Origin: Rhodovulum imhoffii
GTDB lineage: Bacteria; Pseudomonadota; Alphaproteobacteria; Rhodobacterales; Rhodobacteraceae
Direction: 5' to 3'
DNA: 64,000 nucleotides
NCBI RefSeq assembly: GCF_003046545.1
Contig: NZ_QAAA01000011.1
Location: 1-64,000 of the forward strand
The notes below the pieces were generated by a model. It was not told the DNA's origin. It saw only the letters and a list, made by a program, of their open reading frames with translations, and ran no database searches. Within the stretch, counting starts at the first letter, position 1. Every line of letters begins with the position of its first letter. Positions 8,553-18,032 of the stretch are shown piece by piece. The position numbers and the translations under genes were made by a program.

Positions 8553-8566
8553 TTGTGCCAGAGCAA
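8553..8566. promoter_or_regulatory. NnrR/FNR-type operator upstream of pseudoazurin-nirK-nirV
   Basis: A second exact copy of TTGTGCCAGAGCAA. It stands between nnrR and the pseudoazurin gene. TAATCT at 8588-8593 lies at class II distance downstream and is a good -10 candidate for pseudoazurin-nirK-nirV. On the other side TATCTT (8522-8527, minus strand) could serve nnrR. Confidence 0.75.
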
Positions 8567-8630
8567 ATTTTTATTCCCGAGATCAGGTAATCTCAGGGCA
8601 AACAAAATCCGGTCTGAAAGGGAAATAAAG

Positions 8631-9065
8631 ATGATCCGAACACCGGCAATCGGTCTGGCACTTTTTGTCCTGATGGGGGGCGCGGCTTTTGCCGAGACTT
8701 TCGAGGTCAGGATGCTCAACAAGAGCGAGGAGGATGGCGAGCGGATGGTCTTTGAGCCTGCCTTCGTCCGGGCTTCCGCGGGCGACACGATCAGGTTTCT
8801 CGCCACTGACAAGGGGCATAATGCGGAAGTGAACAAGGGCATGCTGCCCCAGGGGGCGGAGGCTTTTTCCGGCAGGATCGGCGAGGATTTCGAAGTTACA
8901 CTTGATGTCGAAGGGGTCTATGGCGTGATCTGCAAGCCGCACTACGCGATGGGCATGGTGATGACCATCGCTGTGGGCGATGTCGACATCCCGGCCGACT
9001 TCCTGGAAGGGCGCGTGCCCCCGAAAGCCATGGAGCGCTTCACGGCGCAGCTTGAAAATCTCTGA
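8631..9065 (+). CDS. paz: pseudoazurin, periplasmic blue copper electron donor
   Basis: A 144-residue precursor with a signal peptide of about 21 residues (cut near FA-ET). The mature cupredoxin has the four type 1 copper ligands: His63 ('DKGHNAE'), Cys101, His104 and Met109 ('CKPHYAMGM'). Pseudoazurin donates electrons to the copper nitrite reductase and can serve NorC. The start ATG has AAGGGAA upstream. It is 56 bases before nirK in the same direction, so the two probably share the NnrR-controlled promoter. Confidence 0.93.
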   Translation: MIRTPAIGLALFVLMGGAAFAETFEVRMLNKSEEDGERMVFEPAFVRASAGDTIRFLATDKGHNAEVNKGMLPQGAEAFSGRIGEDFEVTLDVEGVYGVICKPHYAMGMVMTIAVGDVDIPADFLEGRVPPKAMERFTAQLENL

Positions 9066-9121
9066 ACCATTTCGGTGCGCAGGCGTGTTTCTGCGGCCTT
9101 AACCACCTCATGGAGGGACCC

Positions 9122-10342
9122 ATGACCAAACTTATCAACCCCGGGCTCGTCAGAACCAGCCGTCGCAACGTTCTGCGCGGTTCCGTTCTTGCCGGCGCTG
9201 CCGCAATGGCGGGCGCAGGCGGAATGGCGGCGACGCCGCGCGCGTCGCACCTGCACGCAATCAATGCGGGGTCGGCCAGGCTTTACAAGACCGCAGGGCA
9301 AGCGGCTGCCGACACCAACGCACAGCCCGTCGACCTGTCCGGCTACACCCGTGTGAAACAGGATCTGGTCGCCCCTCCCTTTGCTCCGGCACATGAACAG
9401 GTTGCAACAGGCGGCCCGAAGATTGTCGAAATAACGCTGGAGACCACCGAAAAACTAATGGTCGTGGATGAGGACACCGGTGCGTCTATCTGGGCGCTGA
9501 CCTATAACGGTTCGGTTCCCGGGCCGCTGATCATTTGCCACGAAGGCGACATGGTCGAACTGACCCTGCGCAACCCGATCGACAGCAAGATGGAGCACAA
9601 CATCGACTTCCATGCCTCGACCGGGGCTCTGGGGGGCGGTGGCCTGACCCATGTCTATCCCGGAGAGGAAACCGTGCTGCGCTGGAAAGCGACCAAGGCG
9701 GGCTGTTTCACCTATCACTGTGCTCCGGGCGGCGCGATGATTCCGTATCATGTCACCCACGGAATGAACGGTGCCGTCATGGTGCTGCCGCGCGACGGTC
9801 TGAAAGACAAGGATGGCAACCCGCTGCGCTACGACCGGATCGCCTATATCGGTGAGCAGGATTACTATCTGCCGATGGACGAAAACGGAGATTACCGCAC
9901 CTATGATGCTGCGGGGGACGATTATGCCGACAGTATCGAGGCGATGCGCGGCCTGATACCGACGCATTCGGTTTTCAACGGGGCAGTCGGCGCGCTGACC
10001 GGGGAAAATGCGCTCAAGGCGAAGGTCGGTGAAACCGTTTTGATGATCCACAATCAGGCGAACCGGGATTCCCGACCCCACCTGATCGGCGGTCATGGAA
10101 ACTATGTCTGGGAAACCTCGTTCACCGATGCCCCCTCGCGCGACATGGAAACCTGGTTCGTGCGCGGCGGCAGTGCGGTTGCCGCGATGTATACCTTTGA
10201 ACAGCCGGGCGTTTACGCTTATGTCAACCACAACCTGATCGAAGGTGTCCTGTTGGGCGCGACGGCCCATTTCGTCGTGGAAGGCACATGGAACAATACG
10301 CTGATGGAACAGGTTGTCGCGCCGCGGTCCTTCAAGACCTGA
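9122..10342 (+). CDS. nirK: NirK, copper-containing nitrite reductase
   Basis: A 406-residue precursor with a twin-arginine signal (SRRNVLRG, then a hydrophobic Ala/Gly stretch). It has two cupredoxin domains. Type 1 copper: His159, Cys200, His210, Met215. Type 2 copper: His164, His199, His320. The catalytic Asp162 and His282 are present, so the enzyme should be active: nitrite to NO in the periplasm. GGAGGG precedes the ATG. It lies between pseudoazurin and nirV and is the source of the NO handled by NorCB and sensed by the regulator. Confidence 0.97.
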   Translation: MTKLINPGLVRTSRRNVLRGSVLAGAAAMAGAGGMAATPRASHLHAINAGSARLYKTAGQAAADTNAQPVDLSGYTRVKQDLVAPPFAPAHEQVATGGPKIVEITLETTEKLMVVDEDTGASIWALTYNGSVPGPLIICHEGDMVELTLRNPIDSKMEHNIDFHASTGALGGGGLTHVYPGEETVLRWKATKAGCFTYHCAPGGAMIPYHVTHGMNGAVMVLPRDGLKDKDGNPLRYDRIAYIGEQDYYLPMDENGDYRTYDAAGDDYADSIEAMRGLIPTHSVFNGAVGALTGENALKAKVGETVLMIHNQANRDSRPHLIGGHGNYVWETSFTDAPSRDMETWFVRGGSAVAAMYTFEQPGVYAYVNHNLIEGVLLGATAHFVVEGTWNNTLMEQVVAPRSFKT

Positions 10343-10372
10343 GGCCTGTGCCCGATCGGTGAGGAGCAAACG

Positions 10373-11119
10373 ATGGCCGCCGCTGACAGTCCCAAATCCG
10401 TTTCCCGAGTGTTCCTGCGTCTTGCGGTATCGGGGCTGTTGGTGGCGGGCGTCGTGGGGGGCGTGCTGATACAGCGCGCCCCCGTTTCCACATTCATGCC
10501 GGTGATGGCCGCCCGGCCCGTGATCTTTCCCGACGGAACTGCAATTTTCGTTCAGAGGCACGAAGTCACGATCGCGGAGTGGAATAACTGCCATGCGCAG
10601 GGGGCTTGCGCGCTTGAGCTTCGGGCCGCGTCCGGCCGGAATCCGGCGACCACGCCGGCGACGGGCCTGAGCTATCTCGACGCTCAGGAATACGTTTCCT
10701 GGATCTCTTCCGTGACGGGCCACGCGTTCCGGTTGCCCACGGTGCCGGAGTGGGAGTTCATGGCGGCCTCGGTCCTGCCGGAGGTGCCCGATCCGCTTTT
10801 CACGGATCCTTCCCTCACCTGGGCGTCCGCATATCTGGTTGAGGGCGTGGCTCCCCGGGCGCTCAGACCGCAGGGGAGTTTTTCGATCTCGTCGCACGGC
10901 ATCGCCGATCTTGACGGCAGCGTGTGGGAATGGACCCAGGACTGTTACGCCGGTGCGACGGAGAGCGTGGACCCGGCCTACTGCCCCGCCTTTTTCGTGG
11001 GGGGAGAGCACCAGGCGGTGATGTCTTTTCTGGTTCGCGATCCGGCGCGTGGCGGCTGTGCGGTCGGGACGCCGCCAGCCCATTTGGGGATGCGTCTCGT
11101 GACGGATGCCGCGATCTGA
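10373..11119 (+). CDS. nirV: NirV, formylglycine-generating-enzyme-like protein
   Basis: A 248-residue protein with an N-terminal membrane segment (about 14-34) and a sulfatase-modifying-factor (FGE/SUMF) fold: 'RHEVTIAEWNNC', 'YVSWISSVTGHAFRLPTVPEWEF', 'DLDGSVWEWTQDC' and the terminal 'GMRLV'. NirV is a conserved neighbour of nirK in Rhodobacter; its exact role in nitrite reductase biogenesis is not established. The active-site cysteine pair of true formylglycine enzymes is not clearly conserved. It starts 30 bases after nirK and is the last gene of this operon. Confidence 0.88.
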   Translation: MAAADSPKSVSRVFLRLAVSGLLVAGVVGGVLIQRAPVSTFMPVMAARPVIFPDGTAIFVQRHEVTIAEWNNCHAQGACALELRAASGRNPATTPATGLSYLDAQEYVSWISSVTGHAFRLPTVPEWEFMAASVLPEVPDPLFTDPSLTWASAYLVEGVAPRALRPQGSFSISSHGIADLDGSVWEWTQDCYAGATESVDPAYCPAFFVGGEHQAVMSFLVRDPARGGCAVGTPPAHLGMRLVTDAAI

Positions 11120-11137
11120 TCGTTCCCGAAGGACGGG

Positions 11138-11158
11138 GTATCCCGCCACGCGGGATAC
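11138..11158 (+). terminator. hairpin downstream of nirV
   Basis: A perfect inverted repeat GTATCCCGC-CAC-GCGGGATAC, 18 bases after the nirV stop. There is no T-run, so it may act as a 3' stabilising stem or a weak terminator. Confidence 0.45.
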
Positions 11159-11251
11159 ATACGGGATATCCGCCAGCGTCCTGTACCCGCCCGTGCCGCT
11201 GGCCCGGCCTTCCGGAGGCTGCGGTCAAATGGCTTGAATTGAAGGACTTTC

Positions 11252-11326
11252 TGGTGCCGCAGGGGAGGATTGAACTCCCGACCTCACCCTTACCAAGGGT
11301 GCGCTCTACCACTGAGCTACTGCGGC
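11252..11326 (-). tRNA. tRNA-Thr (GGT)
   Basis: The reverse complement folds as a full cloverleaf: acceptor GCCGCAG/CTGCGGC, D arm with AGCTCAGTGGTAGAGC, anticodon stem CACCC-TTGGTAA-GGGTG with anticodon GGT, T arm GGGAG-TTCAATC-CTCCC and an encoded CCA at 11252-11254. It stands alone between the nir operon and murA. Confidence 0.96.
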
Positions 11327-11415
11327 AAACCGTGTGGCGGGGTAGTTAGACTCAATCGTCTTGGGACGCAAGCGCAATCTGGACGCTTTTTTTGCCCTGC
11401 GTTACAGAGACCCCC

Positions 11416-11559
11416 ATGACCAGAAAAACCCCCAGATCCGATGCGACCAAACCGGAAAGCCGGGAAGACCGCCTGAAACAGGCGCTCAAGGCGAATCTGG
11501 CCAGGCGCAAGCAGCAGGCCCGCAAACGCAAGGCCGGGGCCGGGAAGGAGCAGCGCTGA
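11416..11559 (+). CDS. small basic protein upstream of murA (47 aa)
   Basis: A 47-residue protein, very rich in Lys, Arg and Ala ('RLKQALKANLARRKQQARKRKAG'), likely a single basic helix. Its TGA stop is immediately followed by the murA ATG (11560), so the two are almost certainly coupled. I know short basic ORFs at this position in related genomes but no function. Nucleic-acid or ribosome association would suit the charge; that is only a guess. Confidence 0.65.
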   Translation: MTRKTPRSDATKPESREDRLKQALKANLARRKQQARKRKAGAGKEQR

Positions 11560-12825
11560 ATGGACCAGATCATCATACGCGGGAACGGGCCGCTTCACGG
11601 CGAAATCCCGATAGCGGGGGCCAAGAATGCCTGCCTGGCGCTGATGCCGGCGACATTGCTGTCGGATGAGCCCCTGACCCTTACGAATGCGCCGCGTCTT
11701 TCGGACATTCGCACCATGGCGGAGTTGTTGCAGTCGCTGGGGGCCGAAGTCGCTCCGTTGCACCGCGGGAAGGTTCTGGCGATGTCCTCCCACGGGCTGA
11801 CGAGCCATCGTGCGGATTATGAGATCGTACGCAGGATGCGGGCCTCGATTCTCGTTCTGGGGCCGCTTCTGGCGCGCGATGGCCGGGCCGAGGTTTCCCT
11901 GCCCGGCGGTTGTGCCATCGGCGCCCGCCCGGTGGACCTGCATCTTCGCGCGTTCGATGCGATGGGGGCGAAGCTGGAGTTGAAGGACGGCTATGTTCAT
12001 GCCGAGGCTCCCGGTGGCTTGCGCGGCGCGGAGGTGGTCTTCCCCATGGTTTCCGTCGGCGCCACCGAGAATGCCCTGATGGCCGCCACGCTGGCCAAGG
12101 GAACGACGGTGCTGAAGAACGCCGCGCGTGAACCCGAAATCGTCGACCTGGCCCGCTGCCTGCGCAAGATGGGCGCGCAGATCGAGGGAGAAGGCACCGG
12201 CACGATCACCATAGAAGGGGTGGAGCGTCTTGGCGGTGCGACCCACGCCGTGGTGACGGACCGGATCGAATTGGGGACTTACATGCTGGCCCCGGCGATC
12301 ACCGGAGGGGAAGTCACCTGCCTGGGAGGGCGTCTGGAACTCGTGGCTGCCTTCGCGCAAAAGCTGGATGCGGCGGGGATTTCCGTGGAGGAAACCGAAA
12401 AGGGGCTGAAAGTGGCACGCAAGAACGGGCGCATCCGGGCGGTTGACGTGGTCACGGAACCGTTCCCAGGGTTTCCGACCGATCTTCAGGCCCAGATGAT
12501 GGCCCTTTTGTGCACGGCCGAGGGTACCAGCGTGCTGGAGGAGACAATCTTCGAGAACCGGTTCATGCATGCGCCGGAACTGGGGCGGATGGGGGCGCGG
12601 ATCGAGGTGCATGGCGGCACCGCCACGGTCACGGGGGTTGCGGGGCTCAAGGGGGCGCCGGTCATGGCCACCGACTTGCGGGCCAGCGTTTCACTGATCC
12701 TGGCCGCGCTGGCGGCGGAAGGAGAAACCATTGTCAGCCGTGTCTATCACCTGGATCGCGGCTACGAGAAGGTTGAGCAGAAACTCAGCGCCTGCGGGGC
12801 GCATATTGAACGGGTGCAGGGCTGA
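11560..12825 (+). CDS. murA: MurA, UDP-N-acetylglucosamine 1-carboxyvinyltransferase
   Basis: A 421-residue EPSP-synthase-fold enzyme catalysing the first committed step of peptidoglycan synthesis: transfer of enolpyruvate from PEP to UDP-GlcNAc. The catalytic cysteine (target of fosfomycin) is Cys118 in '[16 protein letters not shown]', and the substrate-binding '[16 protein letters not shown]' is at residues 19-34. Full length. Its stop overlaps the following DUF2948 start (TGATG). Confidence 0.97.
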   Translation: MDQIIIRGNGPLHGEIPIAGAKNACLALMPATLLSDEPLTLTNAPRLSDIRTMAELLQSLGAEVAPLHRGKVLAMSSHGLTSHRADYEIVRRMRASILVLGPLLARDGRAEVSLPGGCAIGARPVDLHLRAFDAMGAKLELKDGYVHAEAPGGLRGAEVVFPMVSVGATENALMAATLAKGTTVLKNAAREPEIVDLARCLRKMGAQIEGEGTGTITIEGVERLGGATHAVVTDRIELGTYMLAPAITGGEVTCLGGRLELVAAFAQKLDAAGISVEETEKGLKVARKNGRIRAVDVVTEPFPGFPTDLQAQMMALLCTAEGTSVLEETIFENRFMHAPELGRMGARIEVHGGTATVTGVAGLKGAPVMATDLRASVSLILAALAAEGETIVSRVYHLDRGYEKVEQKLSACGAHIERVQG

Positions 12826-13301
12826 TGGCAGATGCGCGTTTCGAAGATGGGGGGGAAAAGCCCCTTTCGCTGATGGCGACGGACCGGGAAGGGCTTGAAG
12901 TGGTTTCCGCGCTGGTGCAGGACGCCGTCTTTCCGGTTGCGGAAATGACGTGGGACCGCACCGCGCGCCGGTTTGCGTTGTTGCTCAACCGCTTTCGCTG
13001 GGAAGATCACGAAAAGGCGGAGCGTGTTGGCCGACCGTTCGAGCGGGTGCGGACGCTGCTGGTGTTTGGCGACGTGATGAAGGTCGCGAGCCAGGGCTTC
13101 ACCCGCGGGCAGGGCGATCTTGTGTTGTCGCTGCTGTCGGTTACGTTCACGCCGGGCGAAGACGGTACCGGACGGGTGGATCTGACCCTGGCCGGGGATG
13201 GCGCGATTGCGCTGGATGTCGAATGCCTCGATGCCACGCTCCGCGACGTCACCCGCCCCTATATCGCACCTTCGGGCAAGGCCCCGCGGCACGGGCAGTA
13301 G
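12825..13301 (+). CDS. DUF2948 family protein
   Basis: A 158-residue soluble protein of the DUF2948 family, which alphaproteobacteria keep between murA and hisD. Recognisable parts are 'LKVVSALVQDAVFPV'-like residues 23-38, 'RRFALLLNRFRWE' and the C-terminal 'GAIALDVECLDATLRDVTRPY'. Function unknown. Start overlaps the murA stop; hisD begins 29 bases later. Confidence 0.85.
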   Translation: MADARFEDGGEKPLSLMATDREGLEVVSALVQDAVFPVAEMTWDRTARRFALLLNRFRWEDHEKAERVGRPFERVRTLLVFGDVMKVASQGFTRGQGDLVLSLLSVTFTPGEDGTGRVDLTLAGDGAIALDVECLDATLRDVTRPYIAPSGKAPRHGQ

Positions 13302-13330
13302 CCCGGCGCAATGAACCAAGGACAGATAAG

Positions 13331-14641
13331 ATGCCGGTATTCCTGAACAGCTCCGACCCGGATTTCGAGGCCGAATTTTCCGCGCTTCTGGGCGCCAAGC
13401 GCGAAGACAGCCCGGAGGTGGACGACATCGTCGCCCGTATCATTGCCGATGTGCGTGCGCGCGGCGATGCGGCGGTGATCGAGCTGACCGAGAGGTTCGA
13501 CCGTCTAAAACTGACCCCCGAGACCCTTGCCTTCAGTGCGGCGGAGGTTGAAGCCCAATGCGGCAAGGTCAGCCCGCGGGACCGGGATGCGATGGAACTG
13601 GCGGCAGAACGCATCCGCGCCTACCATGTGCGCCAGCGGCCTGAAAATGCCCTGTGGACGGACCCGGAAGGTGCAACCCTTGGCTGGCGGTGGAGCCCGG
13701 TTTCCGCAGCGGGGCTTTACGTGCCGGGAGGGCTGGCCTCCTATCCGTCTTCGGTCTTGATGAATGCGATTCCCGCGCAGGTCGCCGGGGTGGAGCGGCT
13801 GGCGATTTGTGTTCCCACGCCCGATGGGCAAGTGAACCCGCTGGTCATCCTGGCGGCAAGGCTGGCGGGGGTGGACGCCATCTATCGCATCGGCGGGGCG
13901 CAGGCGATTGCCGCCATGGCTTACGGCACCCCGACGATTGCGCCGGTGGACAAGATCACCGGCCCCGGCAACGCGTTCGTCGCGGCAGCCAAGCGGCGGG
14001 TTTTCGGCAAGGTCGGCATCGACATGATCGCCGGGCCGTCCGAGATTCTCGTGATTGCAGACAAGGATAACGACCCCGACTGGCTGGCGTTGGATCTGCT
14101 TAGCCAGGCGGAGCACGATCAGGTCGCGCAATCGGTTCTGATAACCGACGATGCCGCCTTCGGTCAGGCTGTGGCGCAAGCGGTGGAGGCGCGCCTGAAA
14201 ACGCTGGCGCGTCGCGATATCGCGGGGGCGAGCTGGCGCGATTACGGTGCCGTCATCACGGTACGTGACATGGATGAGGCGGCGGCCCTGTCGAACCGCA
14301 TTGCGCCCGAGCATCTTGAACTGTGTGTGGCCGACCCCGAGGCGCTGGCCGAAAAAACCAGGCATGCGGGGGCCATTTTTCTTGGTCAGTGGACACCTGA
14401 GGCGATCGGCGATTATGTTGGCGGCCCGAACCATGTGCTTCCCACGGCGCGCTCGGCGCGGTTTTCCAGCGGCCTGAGCGTGCTGGACTTCATGAAACGC
14501 ACGACTTTGGCGAAAATGACCCCCTCTGCCCTGCATGCTATTGGCCCGGCGGCGGAGACTCTGGCAATATCCGAAAGTCTGGAGGCGCACGGTCTGTCGG
14601 TGCGCTGCCGGCTGGACCGTCTGAACGAGGAAAGCAAATGA
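13331..14641 (+). CDS. hisD: HisD, histidinol dehydrogenase
   Basis: A 436-residue zinc enzyme for the last two steps of histidine synthesis (L-histidinol to histidine, with two NAD). Signature regions include 'GLYVPGGLASYPSSVLM', 'DKITGPGNAFVAAAKRRVFG', 'DMIAGPSEILVIAD', 'LSQAEHDQVAQS' (zinc Gln and His) and the catalytic 'RIAPEHLEL'. The ATG at 13331 gives the normal length. No other his gene is near: it belongs to the murA-DUF2948-hisD-UPF0262 block. Confidence 0.96.
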   Translation: MPVFLNSSDPDFEAEFSALLGAKREDSPEVDDIVARIIADVRARGDAAVIELTERFDRLKLTPETLAFSAAEVEAQCGKVSPRDRDAMELAAERIRAYHVRQRPENALWTDPEGATLGWRWSPVSAAGLYVPGGLASYPSSVLMNAIPAQVAGVERLAICVPTPDGQVNPLVILAARLAGVDAIYRIGGAQAIAAMAYGTPTIAPVDKITGPGNAFVAAAKRRVFGKVGIDMIAGPSEILVIADKDNDPDWLALDLLSQAEHDQVAQSVLITDDAAFGQAVAQAVEARLKTLARRDIAGASWRDYGAVITVRDMDEAAALSNRIAPEHLELCVADPEALAEKTRHAGAIFLGQWTPEAIGDYVGGPNHVLPTARSARFSSGLSVLDFMKRTTLAKMTPSALHAIGPAAETLAISESLEAHGLSVRCRLDRLNEESK

Positions 14642-15123
14642 GCGCCGCCCGCCTGAGCCACGTCGAACTGGACGACAGCAACCTGCCGCCCCCCACCCCC
14701 CAGATCGAGCAGGAACGCAAGGTCGCGCTGTTCGACCTGATGGAGGACAATTCCTTTGCCTTGCCCGCACGTGAAGATCGCGCGGCGCCGGAAGGACCGT
14801 ACCGGCTGACGCTGTCGATCCGTGAAAAGCGGCTTGTTTTCGATGTGCGCACGGAGGCAAACGCCCCGGCGGCGGAGTTTCATCTGTCGCTGTCGCCGTT
14901 CCGGCAGGTGGTCAAGGATTACTGGCATATCTGTGAAAGCTACTTTGATGCGGTCAAGAAGCTGCCCCCCAGCCAGATAGAAGCCATCGACATGGCCCGC
15001 CGGGGTATCCACAACGAAGGCGCGCGGGTTTTGCAAGAACGCCTGGAGGGCAAGGCAGAACTGGATATAGACACCGCCCGGAGGCTTTTTACCCTTGTCT
15101 GTGTACTCCATTTCGGGGGGTGA
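14638..15123 (+). CDS. UPF0262 family protein
   Basis: A 161-residue soluble protein of family UPF0262, typically found after hisD in Rhodobacterales. The central 'FHLSLSPFRQVVKDYWHICESYFDAVKKLPPSQIEAIDMARRGIHNEGA' region (two helices) is the conserved core. Function unknown. The ATGA overlap with hisD indicates coupling. Confidence 0.85.
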   Translation: MSAARLSHVELDDSNLPPPTPQIEQERKVALFDLMEDNSFALPAREDRAAPEGPYRLTLSIREKRLVFDVRTEANAPAAEFHLSLSPFRQVVKDYWHICESYFDAVKKLPPSQIEAIDMARRGIHNEGARVLQERLEGKAELDIDTARRLFTLVCVLHFGG

Positions 15124-15124
15124 G

Positions 15125-15592
15125 GTGGCCTCGACGCTACCGTCCTCGGTATTGTTTTGCTGTGACCACAACTCCGTGCGCTCGCCCATGGCCGAGGGCA
15201 TCATGAAGAAATATTACGGCCACGGAACCTATGTGCAGTCTGTCGGCGTTCGCAACGACCGGGAGATCGACGGATTTTCAGTTGCTGTATGTAATGAAAT
15301 CGGCGTGCTGCTGGACCGCCACCGGGTCCGGAGTTTTGACGAGATGGAGGATTGGGGGGATGACCTTTCGGGGTTCGACCTGATCGTTGCGCTTTCGCCC
15401 GCCAGCCAGCGCCGGGCGCTGGAATTGACGCGGTTCTTTCATCTCGACGTCGAATACTGGCCTATCCTTGACCCGACAGGCCTTGGCGAAACCCGAGAGG
15501 CCAAGCTGGCAGCTTATCGCCAGACCCGCGATCAGATCGCGCGCCACATTGCCGACCGTTTTGGTCCCCCCGGCGAAAGACCTGCCCGCTGA
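15125..15592 (+). CDS. low-molecular-weight protein-tyrosine-phosphatase family protein
   Basis: A 155-residue protein with the LMW-PTP/arsenate reductase fold. The P-loop is 'CDHNSVRSP' (C-x5-R) close to the N terminus, and the catalytic Asp is likely in 'PILDPTG'. Homologues substitute the usual CxGNxCRS loop in the same way. Start choice: the GTG at 15125-15127, one base after the preceding stop and right behind GGGGGGTGAG; an in-frame TTG at 15095 would add ten residues inside the preceding gene. Substrate unknown. Confidence 0.85.
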   Translation: MASTLPSSVLFCCDHNSVRSPMAEGIMKKYYGHGTYVQSVGVRNDREIDGFSVAVCNEIGVLLDRHRVRSFDEMEDWGDDLSGFDLIVALSPASQRRALELTRFFHLDVEYWPILDPTGLGETREAKLAAYRQTRDQIARHIADRFGPPGERPAR

Positions 15593-15710
15593 ATGCGGCG
15601 ATTTCCGGCCATTTCGGGCAGAAGCGGCATTTTCACCTTGAAAATCAGGCCAATCAGGCCCATTTAGAGCCACGCTCGCGCTCAGGCGGGTATTTTAGAA
15701 TGGAGTGACC

Positions 15711-15929
15711 ATGGCCAAGGAAGAAATGCTCGAATTTCCCGGCGTCGTTAAGGAACTCCTGCCCAATGCGACTTTCCGGGTCGAGCTTGAAAACGGCCAT
15801 GAGATCATCGCACATACGGCAGGCAAGATGCGCAAGAACCGCATCCGCGTTCTGGCAGGCGACCGGGTCCAGGTGGAAATGACCCCCTACGACCTGACCA
15901 AGGGGCGTATAAATTACCGCTTCAAGTAA
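15711..15929 (+). CDS. infA: InfA, translation initiation factor IF-1
   Basis: A 72-residue S1/OB-fold protein that binds the ribosomal A site during initiation. '[20 protein letters not shown]', '[30 protein letters not shown]' and 'YRFK' at the end are characteristic. The ATG at 15711 has TGGAG upstream; a GTG two codons earlier is less likely. The 118 bases upstream presumably hold its own promoter. Confidence 0.97.
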   Translation: MAKEEMLEFPGVVKELLPNATFRVELENGHEIIAHTAGKMRKNRIRVLAGDRVQVEMTPYDLTKGRINYRFK

Positions 15930-16114
15930 TCGGGTATGAGCAGGTCCCGCGACCAAAGGGCCGGGCTCCGTGAGGCGGAGCGGCAGGACGCAGCATATCT
16001 GCACGCGCCGGTCGGGAAGCCGAACGACTCCGGGGTGCGGACTCTTTTCAACAGCGCCGCGATGGATATGGGGCTTTTCTTCAAGACCTTTCGGTGTGAC
16101 TGGGGCGGCCCGTC

Positions 16115-16690
16115 ATGCGATTGATCCTTGGCTCGGCCAGCCCGCGCCGCAAGGAGTTACTGGCGCAGATCGGAGTCTTGCCGGATGCGATCCGCGCGGC
16201 GGATATCGACGAAACACCCCGCAAGGGGGAATTGCCCCGCCCCTATTGCCAGCGCATGGCCGTGGAAAAGGCCTATGCCGTCGAGGCCGCCTGCGATGAG
16301 CTTGTCCTGACGGCGGATACCACGGTGGCGCTTGGCCGGCGCATTCTGGGAAAACCCGCTGACGTGGCACAGGCGGCAGAGTATCTTCTGGCGCTTTCCG
16401 GTCGCCGGCACAGGGTTGTTACGGCGCTCGCGTTGCGGCTTGGAGAACGGGTATGGCACCGCGAAGTGGTGACGACCGTCAGGTTCAAAAGGCTCGGCGA
16501 CGATGACCTGAACGCTTACCTGCAATCCGGCGACTGGCAGGGCAAGGCGGGGGCCTACGGGATACAGGGGATGGCCGGGGCTTTTGTGCCCTGGATCGGC
16601 GGTTCCTTTTCCGCCGTTGTCGGTTTGCCCCTGGCCGAAACGGCGGCGCTGTTGCAAGGGGCGGGATATCCGCTGTGGGGGGGACGATGA
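16115..16690 (+). CDS. maf: Maf family nucleotide pyrophosphatase
   Basis: A 191-residue Maf protein, a house-cleaning nucleoside triphosphate pyrophosphatase (septum-linked in some bacteria). The N-terminal '[16 protein letters not shown]', the catalytic '[19 protein letters not shown]' and '[16 protein letters not shown]' are present. The 185 bases before it, after infA, hold only an ambiguous 62-codon frame. The stop overlaps the RNase E/G start by four bases. Confidence 0.93.
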   Translation: MRLILGSASPRRKELLAQIGVLPDAIRAADIDETPRKGELPRPYCQRMAVEKAYAVEAACDELVLTADTTVALGRRILGKPADVAQAAEYLLALSGRRHRVVTALALRLGERVWHREVVTTVRFKRLGDDDLNAYLQSGDWQGKAGAYGIQGMAGAFVPWIGGSFSAVVGLPLAETAALLQGAGYPLWGGR

Positions 16691-17721
16691 AGGGCCGTGC
16701 GGTGGTGTTGGGAACGTTCGGGGGCGCCAAGGCCGCGGCCCTGATGGTCGACGGGCGGCTTGAGGATCTGTTTCTTGACCCGGTCGGCGCGCCCGGCGTG
16801 GGCGCAATTTATCGCGCCGTTGTGGACCGTCCGGTCAAGGGGCAGGGCGGGGTGTTCGTGAAGTTGCCCGAAGGCAGCGCCTTTCTGCGGCAGGCGCGGG
16901 ATCTTGCGCCCGGGCAGGCGGCCCTCGTGCAGGTCACGGGCGTGGCAGAGCCAGGGAAAGCCGTGCCGGTAACTTCGAAAATTCTGTTCAAGAGCCGGTA
17001 CGCAATCGTGACCCCGGACGCGCCGGGGCTGAATGTTTCGCGCATGATTCGCGATGATGACGAACGGGACCGCCTTTTGGAGATTGCCCATGAGGCGATG
17101 CAGGGATGTGCGCCACATCTCGGCCTGATTCTGCGATCCGCCTGTAAGGGTGTCGACGGACGGGCCATCGCAGAGGACATTGCTGCGATGCGCGCCCTGT
17201 CGGAGCAGATCTGCGCGGATGCGGCCGGTGGGCCGGAACTGCTTCTGGAGGCTCCCGATGCGCACTTGCGCGCCTGGCACGATTGGGCCAGCCCAGACCC
17301 GGATGCGGTTTTCGATGCGCCGGACGCGTTTGTGCAGCATGGTATCGATGAGGCGCTTGCGGCACTGTCGGGCCCGGCAATCCTTCCGGGTGGGGGTGAG
17401 CTATGGGTCGAGCCTGCGCGGGCCCTCGTGGCGGTGGATGTGAACACCGGCCCGGATACGTCGCCCGCGGCGGGGCTGAAGGCGAATCTCGCAGCCGCCC
17501 GAGAGTTGCCGCGTCAGTTGCGCTTGCGCGGGCTTGGAGGGCAGATCGTGGTCGATTTCGCCCCGATGCCCAAGAAGGATCGCCGGCAGGTGGAACAGGC
17601 GCTTCGGGCGGCGTTGCGCGTCGATCCGGTGGAGACGACATTTATCGGGTGGACGGCGCTTGGCCATGTCGAACTGACCCGAAAGCGTGAACGTCCGCCG
17701 CTTGGAGAGAGAGGGGCCTGA
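16687..17721 (+). CDS. ribonuclease E/G family protein (short form)
   Basis: A 344-residue protein matching the RNase E/G catalytic region without the long scaffold domain. The metal-binding segment '[13 protein letters not shown]' and '[23 protein letters not shown]' are family hallmarks. It is clearly shorter than RNase G (about 490 aa), and the N-terminal S1 domain is reduced. In this family the gene follows maf, as here (ATGA overlap), and is normally followed by yacG, which I do not find. Confidence 0.88.
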   Translation: MKGRAVVLGTFGGAKAAALMVDGRLEDLFLDPVGAPGVGAIYRAVVDRPVKGQGGVFVKLPEGSAFLRQARDLAPGQAALVQVTGVAEPGKAVPVTSKILFKSRYAIVTPDAPGLNVSRMIRDDDERDRLLEIAHEAMQGCAPHLGLILRSACKGVDGRAIAEDIAAMRALSEQICADAAGGPELLLEAPDAHLRAWHDWASPDPDAVFDAPDAFVQHGIDEALAALSGPAILPGGGELWVEPARALVAVDVNTGPDTSPAAGLKANLAAARELPRQLRLRGLGGQIVVDFAPMPKKDRRQVEQALRAALRVDPVETTFIGWTALGHVELTRKRERPPLGERGA

Positions 17722-18032
17722 GCGGCCGGCTTGCCCAAAGGAAGGGGATGCCTCTCCACCTGTCCAGCCGGAGCGACAGGCGCGGGCTGAAGGTCTCCCC
17801 GACCGTATTCCGCCCTGCTATGAGGGGGCGCTGAGGCTTGGCGTGTTTTGGGCGCGTTCCGGATTTGCCTTGGTCCGGGCGGTGTTTCTGCCGTTTGTGC
17901 CGGATACACGCGTGCCTGCCGTCCGGACATCGGCACATGGGAGATTTTCGCTCTGACGCAAGAGGTTGGCACTTCGTTTGGTCGCCGGGATGTGCCACTG
18001 TGAAGAAATGGGAACCCGCCGGGAGAGGCAAG
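17722..18032. other. 311-base region where yacG would be expected
   Basis: In related genomes maf and the RNase E/G gene are followed by the zinc protein YacG. Here a frame from inside the RNase gene to 17956 contains 'RPACPKEGD' and 'DRIPPCYEGAL', faintly like YacG, but the CxxC/C-x3-C zinc ligands are absent. I see no convincing gene. It may hold a decayed yacG and the promoter of the universal stress gene. Confidence 0.35.

Noticed and set aside
7476-8566. The two boxes as FNR (oxygen) sites only
   Set aside because: The encoded regulator lacks the FNR cysteine cluster and sits among NO genes, so NnrR/DNR-type control is the better reading; cross-binding by FNR cannot be excluded.
9455-11149. 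A 564-codon minus-strand frame opposite nirK and nirV
   Set aside because: nirK and nirV have all expected motifs; the opposite frame shows no family.
15095-15592. TTG start at 15095 for the phosphatase
   Set aside because: It would add ten residues before the P-loop and lies inside the previous gene; the GTG at 15125 has a strong ribosome site and fits homologues better.
15936-16124. A 62-codon frame between infA and maf
   Set aside because: No ribosome site, no recognisable protein, and it runs into the maf start.
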